A stretch of DNA of 64,000 nucleotides, taken from Diprion similis. Taxonomy: Eukaryota; Arthropoda; Insecta; Hymenoptera; Diprionidae. The notes beneath the pieces were generated by a model that did no database searches, had not been told where the DNA came from, and saw only the letters and a program-made list of their open reading frames with translations. The stretch spans positions 7,110,493-7,174,492 of the forward strand of contig NC_060115.1 in NCBI RefSeq assembly GCF_021155765.1. The letters are read 5' to 3'. The position numbers were made by a program, and so were the translations under genes. Below are positions 12,874-23,093 of this stretch, in pieces (the stretch's first letter is position 1; the number at the start of each line of letters is the position of its first letter).

Positions 12874-14035
12874 TCGTATCGGTACCGTACCTGCTTTTCC
12901 TTGCAAGAAGCAAGCGGTGCAGTTGCAATGTTTGTTCTGTACGCTCGTCTGATGAAGGTATGCAATTCAGTCAATCTCTGGCCATAGTTGACGGTATAAC
13001 TGCTGATAATTTCTGCAAGTTGGTATAATATTTTGTTAGTGTATTTAATCTCTATGACCAATGGCTGCACCGCATCTTGAAATTTACCAGAAATTTAAGA
13101 AACAATGTGATAATTATCTAAGGAATAAATGACGTGCGATCGCTTTCTGTTTCAGACGAACACTGCATAGGTTGCATTGTTCAACGAGACATGAGAGGGT
13201 ACGGAAAATTAGCTCGAGGTATCCGAACAGTTGTCTGACAATTCATTTTCCCCGCAACAGTACACGGTGTAAAACAATGAACCGCCAATCGGCTGGCCGT
13301 AAAATTTCGTCAGAAGAAACGAAGTCAGTAAACGGTGTGAAAATAACTGGTAAGTAAGAATTGTATCGCTAACGCACCTGTTTTTCCTCATGCAGAAACA
13401 GTCGTCGCAGCTTCGACGTTCGTTCTGTACGCTCGTCTGATGAGGGGACGCAATTCAGTCCATTTCTGACCATGACTGACTGTACAATGCTGCAGCTGAT
13501 TTCTGCAAGTTGGGATAACAGTTTGTTAGTCTGCAAGGTTTAAAAACAAAAGACAGAAGCACGGGTAAGTACGCAGAGCTCAAAATCAGATTTAGTTCAA
13601 AACGAAATCAGTAGACGATGAAAAGATTGCTGTTAAGTAAGAATCGTATTGATGACGCACCTGTTTTTCCTCACGGAGAAGCAGTCGGTGCAGCTTCGAC
13701 CTTCGTTCTGGATGCTCGTCTTACCAAAAATGATGATCTGAGTGCAGTTGATTTCTGCAAGCTGGTATAATATTTTGTTAGTGTATTGTATCTCTGTCAT
13801 CAATGGGTAAACCACATTGAATAATTTATCTAATATATTTATTTAATTATATATTTATTAAATTAAAGAAAAAAAAAAATATAATGATAACGTGAGAAAT
13901 AAGTAATATGTGACCGCGTTCCGTTTCAGGTAAACAATACATTGTAATTTCAGATCGCATTATTCAACAAAGCATAAGAATACACGGAAAATTGGCTCGA
14001 GGTATCCAAACATTCGTATTGCAATTTTTTTCCGA
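12764..14035 (+). repeat. Micro-intron repeat modules C, D and E
   Basis: Three further units of the family at 9105-9641. Module C (intron-like segment 12863-12907) has lost the terminal TGA. Module D (13350-13395) is the best preserved. Module E (about 13633-13678) has a damaged donor (TTAAGTAAG) and acceptor (CGGAG). Each unit continues into GATTTCTGCAAG(C/T)TGGTATAATA and then GGAAAATTRGCTCGAGGTATC (13201-13223, 13987-14009). This shows a longer unit of about 700 bp, from which the 3.66-kb duplication probably grew by unequal exchange. Confidence 0.78.
13277..13469 (+). CDS. Candidate small two-exon gene, 48 residues, function unknown
   Basis: Exon 1 at 13277-13349 starts MNRQSAGRKISSEETKSV. 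A consensus donor (G/GTAAGTAAG) follows, then a CTAAC branch-point-like motif, a CCTGTTTTTCCTC tract and CAG at 13393-13395. Exon 2 (13396-13469) continues in frame and ends at TGA. The exon-2 frame, its 74-nt length and its stop are shared with modules A and B, and the ETKxVxxxKI core upstream of the donor is also shared with A. Conservation of both frame and splice signals argues for a once-functional coding unit. A 46-nt intron is very short for an insect. The frame upstream is open back to 13172, so a longer N-terminus is possible. I recognise no family; it could also be a decaying exon pair of a larger gene. Confidence 0.35.
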
Positions 14036-14199
14036 GACACAACCGAGTTTTCGAACAATAATCTAATAAACTTGCTATCACAGGTGAAGACATGATACGT
14101 AATGACGAGATACTGACGCCTATTTTTCACTCACGTACGCGAATTACGAAGAATATTTACCATATGTCGTATTGTCATCGACAATTCGCCACTAGATTA

Positions 14200-14500
14200 C
14201 GTCGTAGATCGGATCAAAACTTTTCATCGTATAAGTTAATATCCGATTGGAATTGACTGAACTGTGGCTGCGAGTGGATGTCTCAGAAAATTTGAAGCTC
14301 GCATAGCAACCGATCCGTTCCAAGAACTCGATGACCGTTGACTCTAACGAACCGGGAAGTCGAAGCATTTGAATATTGAACCAATCGCAGAGTTATCTCC
14401 TCACGGAGGCTTCTGATTGGCCGAAATTTGACCTTTGTGTGACATGCAGTCTTTTGTTTCTCTCGACTTACCGCCCAAACCGGCAGCCATATTGAGAAAA
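14200..14500. promoter_or_regulatory. Promoter-like segment with CCAAT boxes and nuclear-receptor half-sites
   Basis: Within 120 bp there are two opposed CCAAT motifs (ACCAATCGC near 14380, CTGATTGGCC near 14410), TTTGACCTTTGTG (a TGACCTTTG half-site) and CGGCAGCCATATTG, which on the minus strand resembles a YY1/Pho core. The stretch is richer in GC than its surroundings. No convincing downstream gene was found on either strand, so it may be an orphan promoter or part of a duplicated one. Confidence 0.3.
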
Positions 14501-14985
14501 AATGAGATTGACATTTTTCACAATTTCAATAAAATATAAAAATGACGAATCAACTGACACATACCACAACGAGACGATTTGTTGCAAGCAAATTCCGAAC
14601 GATAAATTGAGCTGCCGTTCATTAGCTCGATCAAACTCAGTCGACTATAGAAAATTATCATTGCATTTTGCTATTTCCGCACTACCCGTCAAAACGACAT
14701 TGTCACCATCTTGCAAACAATGTTTACAATGCAATTTTCGATACGCGCCGAACGCTAAGACTAATAATCACGGCTACCTCCGAACGAAAAAAGATCGGAG
14801 CTGAATCTGATCGATAAGTACGTTACGTGATGTTGATCGAAACGAGTCTTGTTAAAAAAAAATGGACCAGTCTGTGCAATACCTAGTCCATTAAACGACC
14901 ATTTAGAACTCAGACAACTAATCAGGCCTGTTTCGCCCCGCGAAAAGTAGTAGTAGAACCCGGTATTACTCGCAAACCGAATATT
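14501..14985. other. Spacer without a supported gene
   Basis: A 100-codon open frame (14502-14804, plus) has no recognisable domain, no clear splice signals and an unremarkable composition. I do not call it. Confidence 0.45.
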
Positions 14986-14989
14986 CCAT

Positions 14990-16110
14990 CATGGTTTGAT
15001 ACGATTACACAGCTCCAAACATACCTCGTAGCAGTGATAGACTCCCCCGACGTCAATCTTTCTATTTTTCGAGCTCCCGATCTTCCGGCTTCACCGATCA
15101 ACCATCGAACGCGATCCGCGAATTGAAACTTGGGGTAGAGCGTAGCTGGTATGATCGAGAATGATGGCGACCGCCCCCCTCCCCCCCACCCACCTTCCCG
15201 CCTACCCGCGGACCGAAATTTCTATCAAGATTGATACGATCACACAAAGCTCCAAACGTACCTCGTAGCAGTGATAGACTCCCCCGACGCCAATCTTTCT
15301 ATTTTCCGGGCTCTGTTATCTTCCAGCTTCACTGATTAACCATCGAACGCGATCTGCGAATTGAAACTTGGGCTAGAGCGGAGCTGGTATGTTCGAGAAT
15401 GATGGCGACTGCACCCCCCCCCCCCCCCTTCCACACCTTCCGAGGACCGAAAATTCTATCAATTTTGATACGATCACACAGAGCTCCAAACGTACCTCGT
15501 AGCAGTGATAGACTCCCCCGACGCCAATCTTTCTATTTTCCGGGCTCTGTCATCTTCCAGCTTCACTGATTAACCATCGAACGCGATCTGCGAATTGAAA
15601 CTTGGGCTAGAGCGGAGCTGGTATGTTCGAGAATGATGGCGACTGCATCCCCCCCCCCCCCTTCCACACCTTCCGAGGACCGAAAATTCTATCAATTTTG
15701 ATACGATCACACAGAGCTCCAAACGTACCTCGTAGCAGTGATAGACTCCCCCGACGCCAATCTTTCTATTTTCCGGGCTCTGTTATCTTCCAGCTTCACC
15801 GATCGACCATCGAACGTGATCTGCGAATTGAAACTTGGGCTAGAGCGGAGCTGGTATGTTCGAGAATGATGGCGACTGCACCCCCCCTCCCCCCGCCCTC
15901 CCGCGCATCAAAATTTCTATCAAGTTTGATACGATTATACAGATTTCTAAACGTACCTCGTAGCAGTGATAGACTCCAACGACGCCAAACTTGCTATTTT
16001 CCTGTCTCCGTTATCTTCAGGCTTCACCGATCGACCATCGAACGTGATTCGGGGATTGAACTTTTGAGAATGACGGCGACTGCACTACCGCTACCGCCCC
16101 CCCTGCGCCC
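14990..16110 (+). repeat. Minisatellite, five ~228-236-bp units with poly-C tracts
   Basis: The landmark TGATACGAT(C/T)ACACAGAGC recurs near 15001, 15237, 15471, 15703 and 15931 (spacings 236, 234, 232, 228). Each unit carries CCTCGTAGCAGTGATAGACT, TCTTTCTATTTTCCGGGCTC, and a poly-C run just after GATGGCGACTGCA. Units 2-4 are most alike; the outer ones are more divergent and shorter. The 224-codon open frame over part of it (15623-16297) is periodic with the repeat and is not a gene. Confidence 0.93.
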
Positions 16111-17090
16111 CGCGCTTTTGCACTTTTCGGGAGCAAATGATGCCAACCGACTAGCAACGATACCAAGCTTACTTCACTTGATACCTTTCCCGCCAAACAT
16201 CGTACGTCACCTGACGGTCGGTCAACAGTGCCCTACACTTACCAATTCACTCAGTTACAACGTTAATACTAGTTGTCTTACTGTAATTACTGCTTGAACA
16301 GTGATGACAAAACAAATTATCTGAAGATTTAAAATTTCGAATGGTCAGAAATTTAATAGTTAAATTTCGAAATGGCTTAAATTACAAATAGTCGAAATTG
16401 CAAAAGCCGATCTGGTCAAGAAATTTAACAAAGAAATCAATTATGATTTTTTTAATTAAAATAGAAGGGTACGAAAGATTTTAAGATCGCGGAATGAAAC
16501 GCAGTCATAAAATGGATATAAAGTTTACATGTTATTTTGTGATTAAATAAATTAACAAGTACCTCTACTTGTATGGTATTGCTGTGTGGCATGCAAAAAT
16601 GATTGTTACATTTTTATCTGTTAATTAATGATAAATTTTATTCATTTATTGAAACCAGTGAAAATTACAAATACCAGAAATAATATTATACATTGGTTAA
16701 AATCCATTATTTTAATTTACATTTTCTAGATCCTTCTCCTAATGTTTTCAACTCTTTTGGAAGTTCATTAAAAATAATCTGATTGCTATGACCAGACTTC
16801 TCTTCTCACTACTTCTCTTCCTCATTTTTGGTATTTGTACATTTTTAGACCTGGTTCAGTAGTGATAATAACTTGAAAACTTAATGGATTTTTAGTGGTG
16901 ATAAATTGATTCTAGTTAATAAATGTTTAAATTTTGTTTGTAACCTTTACAGTAGAATAAGATTATCATATGCTCCTTCCATGCTAATCCCATAGTTGAA
17001 TATACCATGAAAGACAGCGTTATACTTCATTCTTAATGTCTCTGTCTGCATATATCTAGATAATTAAAAAAAAATGAATAATAAGTATTT
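16111..17090. other. AT-rich gene-free stretch
   Basis: No exon, RNA gene or repeat family is recognised between the minisatellite and the LINE relic. Confidence 0.5.
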
Positions 17091-17093
17091 TTT

Positions 17094-17643
17094 TTAAATA
17101 ATATATTGAATATACTTATTCCATCTTAAATGAGGATCGAAAAAGACAATTAAATATTCACATTCATTCACTTTTCGAATGTTCTTCCCGTTTATATGAA
17201 TGTTCATAGAATCTGGAATACTATCACAGTGGTTACCAAAAGTCATATAAACTGTTTTATCAATGTTGAGTAATAATTTATCCTGGGCTAACCATACAGA
17301 TAATTGATTAAGGTAGTGATTCATTTTTGATTCTGGACCTGACCAAGTTGTTTCATACGATATTCTGCGAGTATCATTAGACATAGCATCAAGAAGATCA
17401 TTAACATATAATATAAACAGCAAAGCTCCAAGTATTGTCCCTTGAGGCACTCTAGTACTTAAGATCATAAAAACCTACTATTTTAGCAAATATTATGTAT
17501 ATATGCATTATCACAGCATTTTTTAATGCATTTGGGCATGTAGACTGTTCAATGCTTAGATTAATTATATGTTTTAACGTCATCAACACCAGCTTTTTTA
17601 ATTTGAAATTATAATAAACAATACTGAAAGGAATATAATTCAT
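17094..17643 (-). pseudogene. Degenerate LINE-type reverse-transcriptase fragment
   Basis: Two minus-strand frames join into one RT relic. The upstream frame (17452-17643) contains HIINLSIEQSTCPNALKNAV, the typical N-S-I/L-E-x-G-x-F-P-x-x-L-K-x-A-x-V block of non-LTR retrotransposons. The downstream frame (17094-17468) contains VPQGTILGALLFILYVNDLL (RT block 4), then KLLLNIDKTVYMTFG and a final W-N-K-Y-I block. The catalytic Y/F-A-D-D box expected between these is missing: only a short SNDTRRISYET-like remnant lies there, so a deletion has removed it. A frameshift separates the two parts. No endonuclease domain or poly-A tail was seen. It is a dead Jockey/CR1-like copy; the clade is not certain. 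Confidence 0.85.
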
Positions 17644-19292
17644 AATTCCTTCAACCTTATGGCGGTATAAAAAGTCGACAGTATCAACCCTTCAATGGAA
17701 GGTGTCATGTTCGGTGAATTTTGAGACAATCTCTAACTTTTGAGCCAAACTCTCCTGAGCTTCTGATTCTCGGTGTGAGTGTCGAATATACGAGGTATTG
17801 AGCACAAGTTGCTCTGTTCAATCAAAAAGTCTTTCAAGTTATGACAAAATGTTAACATTTGCGTTAACTCTTTTGTGTAGCAGCTGGTTGGTTGTGGACT
17901 TAGACTGACCAGCTTTTATTTATATAAATTTTTACACTTCCCACCTATTTCCACGAGAAATGGACCCTATTTGATCGGCATTTTCACCAGGTGCACTCTC
18001 GTAAGGCTTCTCCAACCTGCAATCATGTGCAGTGAGGCGAAATCCCACAGTTCTGATCCCCTTCGTATTCTGAAATTATAACATATCATATATAATATGT
18101 GAATGAGTTTTTCTCGTGTATTTCACGTACGTACATTTCACATTGGTACTCAATTACGAAATCGAATAAAATTAAAATGAAAATAAAAGCGACAATTGTC
18201 AAGTACACACGATGAATGCGCCAAGTTCGCCATTTGCAAGATCAGAATCGGCGATTTCTCGCCACACGTATAAATAAGTTTCGTGGGCTGAATTGTTCTA
18301 ATCTGCGACTTTGTTAAAAGTAAAATCATACTAGTTGTAATTTTAGTAATCCATTCATCCAATATCTCAAAACAGTTTTTCCCTTATAAATTTGAGTGAG
18401 GTCTAAAATGATAAAACGTTATTATTCAAACAAGTGTTATAGCACTGATTCAAAAAATACCTTTTCACCCTTTGATATTTAGTCCACAAATCCAACTAGC
18501 ACTCGTGTATAGGATAAAATGCAAATGTCGAAAACGTAAAAATTCAGGAGTGTCCAGAAGTGTTACTCATGGTAGCATTGGCTACTACTACTACTTTACA
18601 TTATCTGTGTTTTCAACATTAGTTACCCAGCACTTATTGTCAATGCTTCCACACTCGAAGAATTTTCCAGTACTTCACGGAAACATGAAGTCTCTGGTTC
18701 CAATCCTTGTCTTCAGAATCTTCGTGTTTTCGGTTGATGTCTCCAATCGACGATTGACTTCTTCTCCTTAATATTGATAAGTACGCTGGAGTCGAAAGTA
18801 GATCTATGATGGCATAAAAATAAATTATAAGTCAATAGGTCGTTCTAGCATTTTCAGAGAAGAATATTATTTTTCTAAGTCAAGTTTTTAAATATCATAA
18901 CACTGTCTAAAGTTAACAATAACATTGTCACAGTACTCAAAAGTTTTACGATCATTTAAATGAAAGTCGAATCTATAAGGAAAAGTATAAAAAATGGATA
19001 TGAATGCTCTTGTTAGTGAAAAATTCAGCATTCAAGTCATATATAAGAATCAGAAGATAAATTTCAGCTGACAGTAAGGAAAGTATGTCTGAATCTTAAT
19101 GTTGATAAGTTGAACATCATTCAATCTTTCAATTCATCTCAACTAGTTGAGAAGGAACATTTTCAGTTTGAGAAGTTACCAGACTCCTATCATTAAATTG
19201 TATAATCAACAGAGTATTTTAGAAAAGAATGAAAGGTACTTAAAATTCAGTTTGAAAAGAGTCATGCTACTTTTTTTTTTAAATATATTGTA
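17644..19292. other. Gene-poor stretch
   Basis: Several short open frames on both strands (for example 18472-18771) lack splice signals and recognisable motifs. Nothing can be supported. Confidence 0.45.
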
Positions 19293-19667
19293 TTAGCTCA
19301 AGTATAAGTCGGCCTCAAATTTTTTACCTCTGATTTGGGATTTTTTTTTGGATGCAAACATAAATCGAATTTCGGACACAGATTATCTTTTTAAATAAAT
19401 TACATGAATAGAACTTGAGAAAAACAAAATTAGACACTTTCAGGTATATTTCATTCAGCAGAGACAGCAGAGACTTCGTCGGTGCCTTTGCCAGCTGTTT
19501 TTGTTTACGTGATTTGTCTGAGAACCTCCAGACTCCACTCTAGCCGCAGTCCGAACATTCATTTTAATAACAATTCTCAATTATTTCACGGACGAAATAT
19601 CTAATTAACAATTTGTTTATCCTAGATTCAGAGTTACCAAAAACCTCGACTTATACTTGGGCCAATA
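19293..19667. mobile_element. MITE-like element with ~33-bp inverted ends
   Basis: The left end TTAGCTCAAGTATAAGTCGG (from 19293) is mirrored by AAACCTCGACTTATACTTGG, which ends near 19660. The match continues inward as a T-rich tract (CTCAAATTTTTTACC against GAGGTTTTTGGTAAC). A TA dinucleotide lies at both outer edges, so a TA target-site duplication is possible, as in Tc1/mariner/pogo elements. The interior of about 300 bp has no intact transposase, so the copy is non-autonomous. The exact ends are uncertain by a few bases. Confidence 0.6.
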
Positions 19668-20028
19668 CAGTGATTAAGCTAACAATGAAGGTGAGCTACT
19701 CACAATTGGCTATTACTATGTTTTTGGATAAAACAAGCTCCGTCAAACTGGGAAACATTGATAGTATCAAAGGCAGATGGCACTTCCGCTCTGTGCTGTG
19801 ATTCAAGTGCATGTAATAAATTGTTTGGCTTGAATTTCCAAGCAAGAGCTGTAATACTTTGAAAGTTTCAAGTTTCTGCTTTTAGAAGTTCGATTCAATT
19901 GATTATATTTGTCCTCCGATTCAGGGAACTAAACCACAACTGTTAGGTATTGTCGAGATTTCAAGGAAGGTTTAAAGAGAGACCTAGTCATACATCAAGT
20001 ACAGAATATTAGATACATACCGTGATAA

Positions 20029-20923
20029 GAGTGATACGTTTCTCCACAAACAACGTGACTAAGCTTGATGCGTTGTTCAGGGTTTGGCATCATATCTAAG
20101 ATGATTTGTTCAAGAAGATCCACATCATTTTGAAGGCACGCAATTAATCAGAATTTGCGTAGGAGTTTCGGTATTCTTAGCAATGCACGTCCACGTCCAA
20201 ATTCTGAAACTGTGTACGTCTGCACAAAACGCCGTTCCTCTAAGGCAACCATCATGCCCAACGAATTGATGAGGCGCCGCATGTTGTTGAGGTTGTATAA
20301 TGTTACGGACAGTTGATTCATTTTGACGTGGAATCGACCAAATGGTAGGTGAATTTACAGAATTTCAACTGCATCCAATTGCTTTCGTGCTTCAGTTTGA
20401 CAGAATATTATTGTCTTTCAATGGCTGTAAAAAAATATACATCAATCCACATGATTGAACTGAGTAATTTTCAATTGTGATAACATATCACGCACAAAAT
20501 GCATAGAGAATTCAGAAAATTTTTTAAACATTGTAACTATAAATCATATTTTGTAGTGATATTTGATTGACGACATACAATTTTTCTTCTACAGATACCT
20601 CTGCATAAATATTTGAAATCTTGATGGGAAATTTATTTGACATTGCAGTTGAACTCCATAGACTAATTTTCTAATGATCTCACGCAGATGTTTCATATTA
20701 ATTTGAACTGCAAATTATACATGATGTCAATATCAATGCTTAAATACAGTCTGATTCAAAGGTATAAAATGTGATTAAAGTAATGAGGAACGATTCAGGT
20801 ATGCAAATAAATATATAACTAATGCAAGAAAAAATATGCTGTAGAAAAAATTACATGCACATTTTACTCACCTCAACGCCTTTTCATCATCCAATACGAG
20901 AGTGTTAATCTCCTGCAGGAATA
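20029..20923 (-). pseudogene. Decayed multi-exon gene of unknown family
   Basis: On the minus strand a putative exon (end 20884, donor TTGAG/GTGAGTAAAATG) encodes GFASGLFLQEINTLVLDD. After a TTTTTTTACAG acceptor near 20426, a second putative exon stays in one frame for ~130 codons except for two stops (TAA and TGA). It includes TEARKQLDAVEIL, NNMRRLINSLGMMVALEERR, RALLRIPKLLRKF and DLLEQIILDMMPNPEQRI, and ends at a donor (CACG/GTATGT) near 20029. The composition is protein-like rather than AT-noise, but a competing frame is also open for about 70 codons in the middle. I cannot assign a family. Pseudogene, or a chimera with unusual splicing, are both possible. Confidence 0.35.
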
Positions 20924-20999
20924 AGCCAGAGGCAAAACCTTTCTCGGAGATTTAAGCTTAACATAATTTTCACTAAAATTCGGTTAGGAAAATCTGAAA

Positions 21000-21430
21000 T
21001 GCTGCAAGCTGCCGTCCTGAAAAAAAAGCATCGATTAAAAACCGACGCCTAATAGTCACGTATTCCAGCGTTGAAACCAATTCCGTCCACTAATTTTCGA
21101 CGACGAATTCTCAAGTAAAATCTCTTGAAACTCAATTTCACTTCTAAGGTCCGGCTAAAAGTAAAAACAATAATTCCACACATGCACGCTTACCTCAACC
21201 GCATGGTCGTGTCGTTACAGTTAGTTATCAGTGCAAAAACAAACCAGACGATGCATTCTATCTCGCCAATTTCAGACCGGTCTCGTCGGAAAGAGCCGGT
21301 AACCGATTGATATGGTCCTCAGCACCAATCACAAGACGCTATTCCGGCATGAACTTTACCGCCAAAAGTAGCATACGAATATTTCAACCAAAGGTCACTT
21401 CCGATTGGCTGCACTGTCTTACAGGCAGTC
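21000..21430. promoter_or_regulatory. Promoter-like segment upstream of the 20.0-20.9 kb relic
   Basis: Two opposed CCAAT boxes (ACCAATCACAAG near 21325, CGATTGGCTG near 21401) and ACCAAAGGTCACTTCC (an AAGGTCA half-site) lie within 110 bp, an arrangement much like that at 14360-14440. Splice-like signals on the minus strand (a donor with ATGCGGTTGAG/GTAAGC near 21195 and a T-rich acceptor near 21020) would fit short 5' exons of the gene relic below. The call rests on motifs only. Confidence 0.3.
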
Positions 21431-22380
21431 TCAAGCTGAATCACATGTGTAGGTTTGTAAGAATTGGGTTAAAGTTTTGAAGTGAAACTTCTTTAGTGGA
21501 AATAACCATAGAATGTTTTGGCACGCTTTACTATTAAATGCAATGTTTTGAATCGCTCTATTACGAACCGCGACACAGTTAAAATACCTACAGCCCTGGG
21601 TTATTTTTCTTAACAGTTTTACGGGTCTGGCCGGGCTTGAGGGTAAGGAAGTTCTACGTATTATCAACCAAGCAACTGAACACGCCGGTAAAAGAAGTTC
21701 TTCACAACCAGCAACTATCACTTGTAAATCGTTGGTAACATACCGTCATCATCGCGCTGCTTCAGTCAACGGTTATATCTGGTTATATCGTCAAGTGCTT
21801 TCTGGATTGTACTAACCGATTAGTACGGCCGCTGACGGCAATCGATGGAACTTATTAGGTAAAAAAATCTAATTTTTCTTATTGTTACTTTAGAAAGTAA
21901 GATATTTTCGAGAACAGAACAAAAAATCTCGTATCCTAAGTCTCAATACCTATGTACTACATGTATTTTTCCTGGTCTCTTATCGAATACGTTCGACTAG
22001 GACGATGTAATTGATTATTTCCCACCGATAAGTGATGCATTTTGTATTTCGATCAGCGAAAGCGTGCAGCGTTGCGGGTTGACGTAAATTAGGGGGGTTT
22101 CGTCTGCGGGTAATTGACCTTTGACATCACTATTGTTTTTAATTCGTAAACGTTTTGTCTAGTCATTTTATATACGGATGTGCACTATACCATTTTCTGC
22201 TTAAAAACTATCCTTAGTAAATAAAAAATAAATAATCAAAAACAGTAGGCATCTGATCGGTGGCTGAGCACAAAATTATTATACATGAATAATTGCATGA
22301 CTTTCTTCGGAAATTGAGTAAATTCGGATTTTTCAGAGATATAAAGCAAAGAGAGAAATACAGAAATTGGAAGAAAAAAT
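21431..22380. other. Gene-free stretch
   Basis: Contains ATTGACCTTTGACATCAC near 22115, close to a DR1-type nuclear-receptor element, but no gene or repeat I can support. Confidence 0.4.
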
Positions 22381-22574
22381 AACGGAGAATTGAGGTGAAC
22401 GTCTTGACAAAACTGATGGTAATTTCCAAGACGATTATTCAAAAAGATGATAAGGATATATTTCGAAAAATATCGGAAACCAATGACTCTGCTCTGAATA
22501 TGAGCTCATCTCAAAACTCTCTGACCGTTCGGGATGAACGGCAATATTTGAAGCAAAGGAATGGCTCATCGTTA

Positions 22575-23093
22575 GTCTTTTCCTAAGTCATGTTCCAACG
22601 CTGGACCATTAGAGTATGGGACTGTTTCGTCGTGCGTGAAGTGAAAGCCTGACCGAGGTTGGCGTAGAATGTAAAGAAGTTTTAGTCAGAGAGGGTACAA
22701 GACTGGGACCAGTCACTCGAAGGCAAGCTGCAACGAATGTTCAGCGCAGTGATCACCGATTTGCAAAGGTATCAAGACGAGGAGAGCGACTGAGCATCGC
22801 TTCGTTTGCTTCAGTCTCCTGGTGCTAGTCAGAGTACGTACCATACCGAGAACTCTTTACTTCCAGAACCGATCAAAGACTATCCGCACGCAGTCTTCTT
22901 CAGAACAATTGCCTTCCACCTTCTGGTGAACGTGCGGTTTCCGGTCATTTTTTATCCACCTAGTCACTGTTTGTTTCCGGTGGTTTAATTATCTTACAAG
23001 TTTTTTCGTTAAATCGCGGTGACGAGATTGCAACGGTGTCGACGATTCCGGAAGGAGTCCACCTCACTTTGGGACCAGCTGAAGAAAAGTAAG
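22575..23093 (+). pseudogene. Protein-like relic, possibly from a PR/SET-domain zinc-finger gene
   Basis: A plus-strand frame reads CSNAGPLEYGTVSSCVK and stops. After a one-base frame change it continues as ESLTEVGVECKEVLVREGTR and LGPVTRRQ. About 280 bp downstream, ATVSTIPEGVHLTLGPAEE is followed by a donor (GAAAA/GTAAGG). Phrases of the form I-P-x-G-x-x-x-G-P are characteristic of PR-domain proteins (PRDM family), where a cysteine-rich segment may precede them. I see neither a full PR domain nor zinc fingers. The frameshift and isolation favour a pseudogene or partial duplicate. The family assignment is tentative. Confidence 0.3.

Noticed and set aside
15623-16297. 224-codon open frame
   Set aside because: It runs over the minisatellite and repeats with its period; Pro-rich parts come from the poly-C tracts.
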